Assembly: GCA_003260075.1 (NCBI GenBank)
Contig: QLIY01000623.1
Span: forward strand, 27,678-91,677
Direction: 5' to 3'
From: Phallusia mammillata
Taxonomy: Eukaryota > Chordata > Ascidiacea > Phlebobranchia > Ascidiidae
DNA length: 64,000 nucleotides
Every line of letters starts with the position of its first letter. The first letter of the stretch is position 1. Both the position numbers and the translations under genes were made by a program. Below, piece by piece: positions 61,638 to 64,000 of the stretch. The notes under the pieces were generated by a model, which was not told the origin of the DNA, ran no database searches, and was given only the letters and a program-made list of their open reading frames with translations.

Positions 61638-61841
61638 CTTTTGGATGATTCCACCTCCGCACGCCGCAAACACCACGAGACAAATGACTTTGACTGGCAT
61701 GACTTTGGCACGGGAANTCATGCACATTCTTAATCATCCTTATTCAAACATACATTTAATTAATCAGATGAAAACGAAGAAGATATGGACAACGACGAGA
61801 TTGAAGTCGACGAAGAGGAAGCTGATGAAACTGAAGAGTAA
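61638..61841 (+). CDS. C-terminal exons of an unknown acidic-tailed protein
   Basis: After the acceptor at 61636-61637 (ccttgcag), the frame LLDDSTSARRKHHETNDFDW... is open for 26 codons to a site reading aaNt. If the ambiguous base at 61717 is G, this becomes a donor (a|gtcatg) in phase 1. The next segment, after taatcag, opens at 61768 in exactly the matching phase and reads NENEEDMDNDEIEVDEEEAD... to TAA at 61839-61841. A 13-of-23 acidic tail is typical of nuclear or chaperone-type proteins. No family is assigned. Upstream exons were not found. Confidence 0.42.
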
Positions 61842-62529
61842 AAGATTGGGGGGGGGGGGTTAAACTTTCTGATGATTAATTAAAAAAAGAAAACAATTAA
61901 TTTAGGTTCCACTTTATGTTGGGTTTGAAGTTGGTTTAATTAATTGGATATTGGTGCTGGTATATAAACCACAGTTAGCAACATAAATTAATAATTCCTC
62001 AACAACTTAAAACTCTGGCCCCAAATTTTTGGAAAAAAAATTTAATTCCAAACACGTGCGACATGACCTTTGACCTTTAAAATCGGTTTCAAAGAAACTT
62101 ATACCTTCGCTTGTTATTCCCGATAACTTACATGTGGATTTGTTGTATTCGCACTTTTAAGTGGAAAATATAACCAGTAGAATAAAATAACAAAAAACTA
62201 TAAGACGCAGTATACTTATATCGTTATTAGGTATAAATAAATAGTACGATATTCCTAAGATTTGTCCTTATTTTAAAGGAGAAAGTTTAAGAATTTTTCC
62301 CCTTTTTCTCAGAAATTTCCTTGTTTTGTTTTGTGTTATTTTTAACAATTACAAATCAAATCCCTGCTGCAAGTAAAAGTAAACCTGGACCTGCAGTATT
62401 TTTACTAACAAAAGTGCGGCATGTGATATGTCATGCTGGCTCGTATAAATGCAAAGATTTTTTGAAAAACGTTTGTTTCGTTTCTGACGAAAACTTAATT
62501 TTTCGGTTGTTCTCATTTTTGGGTCGATG

Positions 62530-62766
62530 TCGAGGCAGAAACCGACGAAAACCAGTTTGAAACTAGAATATTTCGGCAAAAATCCACTCAAAACAGGATT
62601 GTTCTTCAACTTTTTGAAACCTGAAAATCGAAAAAAACGGAAGGGCTGTAGCCTTAGGTTTTTTTCGAAAATCGGGTCGAAATGTTGGGTTATCGGTTCC
62701 TGTTTAAAACGGTTTGACGGTTTGGGAGGAGGCTAAAACCGGCCAAAACCAGTTTGAAACTGGAAT
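62530..62766 (-). repeat. Isolated inverted copy of the 195-bp satellite
   Basis: Contains reverse-complement satellite blocks: accagtttgaaact, ccactcaaaacaggatt, cgaaaatcgggtcgaaat, ggaggctaaaaccggcc. It lies about 6 kb from the main array and is more diverged. Confidence 0.75.
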
Positions 62767-63520
62767 AGTGGACTCTTTGACATCGATTTGAAACAGCCTT
62801 GAATTTATGCTTGATCACACGCTTCGGTGATTTTGAACAGAAAACGCTAAGAGCTTTTATAAGTTGTCCACAAAACCTCACACTAGATGATGGAAAATTG
62901 TTTTTGAAACCCCTTAAAATTATTTAATGAGCAAACAAGAAAGACTAAAATAAAGTGATGTTTTCATTTGCGAACAAAAATTTGAACCGAGAAATTGATC
63001 AAAACTCCTTTGATATATATTTAACCTTCTGTATGGTTTGGCATTGCAGGGGGTAGGGGGGTTGAAGACTTGTATTACTTGTATTTTTTACAAAAAAGTG
63101 TGATATAAATCGAAAACACAATGCGTACGAATATAGGCAGATGGTAATGTCCTCATAAACATCAGCAGTTATCGGTATATTGTTTAGGTAAATCTGTATT
63201 CGATGACTCGGTGACAAAAAAATAAGTACCTGTGAGGCGAAGTCAGTAGCAAATAAGACACTTGACTTTTCCTTTCCATTTTATGACACTATCGAGTTAA
63301 AGCTTTCGGCAAGCTTTCAAAGTTAAAGCTTTACGAAGCGGTAGCTAAGATAAGTCGTGTGGGATGTTTGACATGGTACTGCTCAAGCAGTGGACATGCG
63401 CTTTTGATGAATGCTAAGTCGGTTCAACGATTTGGAAAACATATTGAAAAACTGTTCGTAACGTCAAAGAATAAGACAACATCCTGACCTATCAATGTAA
63501 ACAAGTTAATTGAACCCATT
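62767..63520. other. AT-rich spacer, nothing recognised
   Basis: Only short unrelated open frames and a small poly-G patch near 63050. It lies upstream of the arginine-rich peptide gene. Confidence 0.4.
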
Positions 63521-63734
63521 GCTTCCCGGACAATTTCCATAGGATTTCCATTTCCATTTCAATTTCCATTGAGTTTCAGCTAAATCAAAATTTGTTCTGA
63601 AAGCAGCCGTTACCCATATTCCGTTTGTGCAGGAAGTGAGTTTAGAACATGCCACATTGGCAACATATGCTTAAGTGCATAAATACGACAAGTCTGTACT
63701 TACTCATCACTCATTTCACAAATAAGCATACAAG
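63521..63734 (+). promoter_or_regulatory. Promoter and 5' UTR exon of the arginine-rich peptide gene
   Basis: Five TTCC cores (GGAA on the other strand) in the form atttccat cluster at 63521-63570, a plausible ETS-type site group. A TATA-like cataaata lies at 63678-63685. A probable start of transcription about 30 bp further on opens a short non-coding exon ending caag|gtaagt at 63734. The intron of 71 bp ends with gttttgcag at 63805. Confidence 0.5.
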
Positions 63735-63805
63735 GTAAGTTGAAACCGCTTATGGTGCATAATGAGTCGGACCAAGTTTTGACATCTGCATGCGATGTTT
63801 TGCAG

Positions 63806-63959
63806 ATGAACAAACTTTTGCTCGCTCTCCTCCTTATCGGGGTGCTCTGCACCATGGTTGAAGAATCTGAAGGTAAATGGTGCGCCAGGCGGCGACGACG
63901 ATTTGTGGCCAGGCGTCGACGATTCGTGTGGAGGCGACGACGACGATGTGTGAAGGGAG
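63806..63959 (+). CDS. Secreted arginine-block, two-cysteine peptide precursor (antimicrobial-like), partial
   Basis: The ATG follows directly on a splice acceptor. The first 51 codons encode a signal peptide (MNKLLLALLLIGVLC...) and a short acidic stretch (VEESEG), then a strongly cationic segment. That segment starts KWC and contains three arginine blocks of 5, 4 and 5 residues, separated by FVA and FVW. It ends in Cys-Val-Lys-Gly before a donor (g|gtaaga, 63960). Fourteen of 20 residues between the two cysteines are Arg, and 11 of the 14 use CGN codons. Signal peptide, acidic pro-piece and cationic cysteine-bounded core is a layout typical of host-defence peptides; a protamine-like or cell-penetrating role is possible. 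The rest of the gene lies beyond the window edge. Confidence 0.7.
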
Positions 63960-64000
63960 GTAAGATATCGTCACGCCAAATTTTTAATTTTTTACTTAAA

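Overview
This is a eukaryotic, invertebrate-chordate type window, most likely from a tunicate such as Ciona. That inference rests on AT-rich DNA, genes built from many small exons with GT-AG introns often only 50-200 bp long, animal-specific gene families (vasohibin, AFAP1, GPATCH2, Kidins220-like KAP NTPases), abundant small hAT-type MITEs, and an arginine-rich peptide precursor at the right end. I reconstructed the gene models by hand from splice consensus plus reading-frame phase. Coordinates of exon ends are therefore predictions.

Left part (0-23 kb). A possible C-terminal exon of an upstream gene lies at about 0.5 kb. A four-exon secreted protein with a cystatin-like C-terminal half is on the minus strand (1969-3799). 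It is divergent from a compact G-patch protein, GPATCH2-like (4963-7345, +). A membrane-anchored GMC oxidoreductase, choline-dehydrogenase-like, follows (8086-12034, +). From 12.4 to 17.2 kb lies one large foldback repeat, containing five tandem copies of a 462-bp unit and a nested hAT MITE. The 5' part of a SUPT7L-like SAGA/STAGA subunit (minus) abuts it. This gene is divergent from a complete vasohibin gene (19426-22140, +), which carries a 52-nt poly-C run in its coding sequence.

Middle (23-53 kb). A full AFAP1-family gene of about 800 residues occupies 23.8-31.7 kb, with two PH-type domains and a C-terminal coiled coil. Two tandem paralogous KAP-family P-loop NTPase genes (33.6-40.9 and 43.7-52.4 kb) follow in the same orientation. 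Both have the KAP layout: Walker A, a TM pair, a cytosolic segment, a second TM pair, Walker B, then a Kidins220-like C-terminal part. Both also carry an unexpected RRM-like alpha/beta insertion before the third TM segment. Their introns hold several MITEs and a long hairpin.

Right part (53-64 kb). A roughly 195-bp satellite spans 53.2-56.3 kb and has been hit twice by hAT elements. Beyond it is AT-rich, gene-poor DNA with a dense cluster of CRE-like sites (58.7-59.0 kb), an array of 3'-splice-site-like sequences on the minus strand, a possible acidic-tailed protein end (61.6-61.8 kb), and the start of a gene for a secreted, two-cysteine, arginine-block peptide (63.8 kb). The peptide gene runs off the window.

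The strongest candidates for something undescribed are the RRM-like insertion in the KAP NTPases and the arginine-block peptide precursor.
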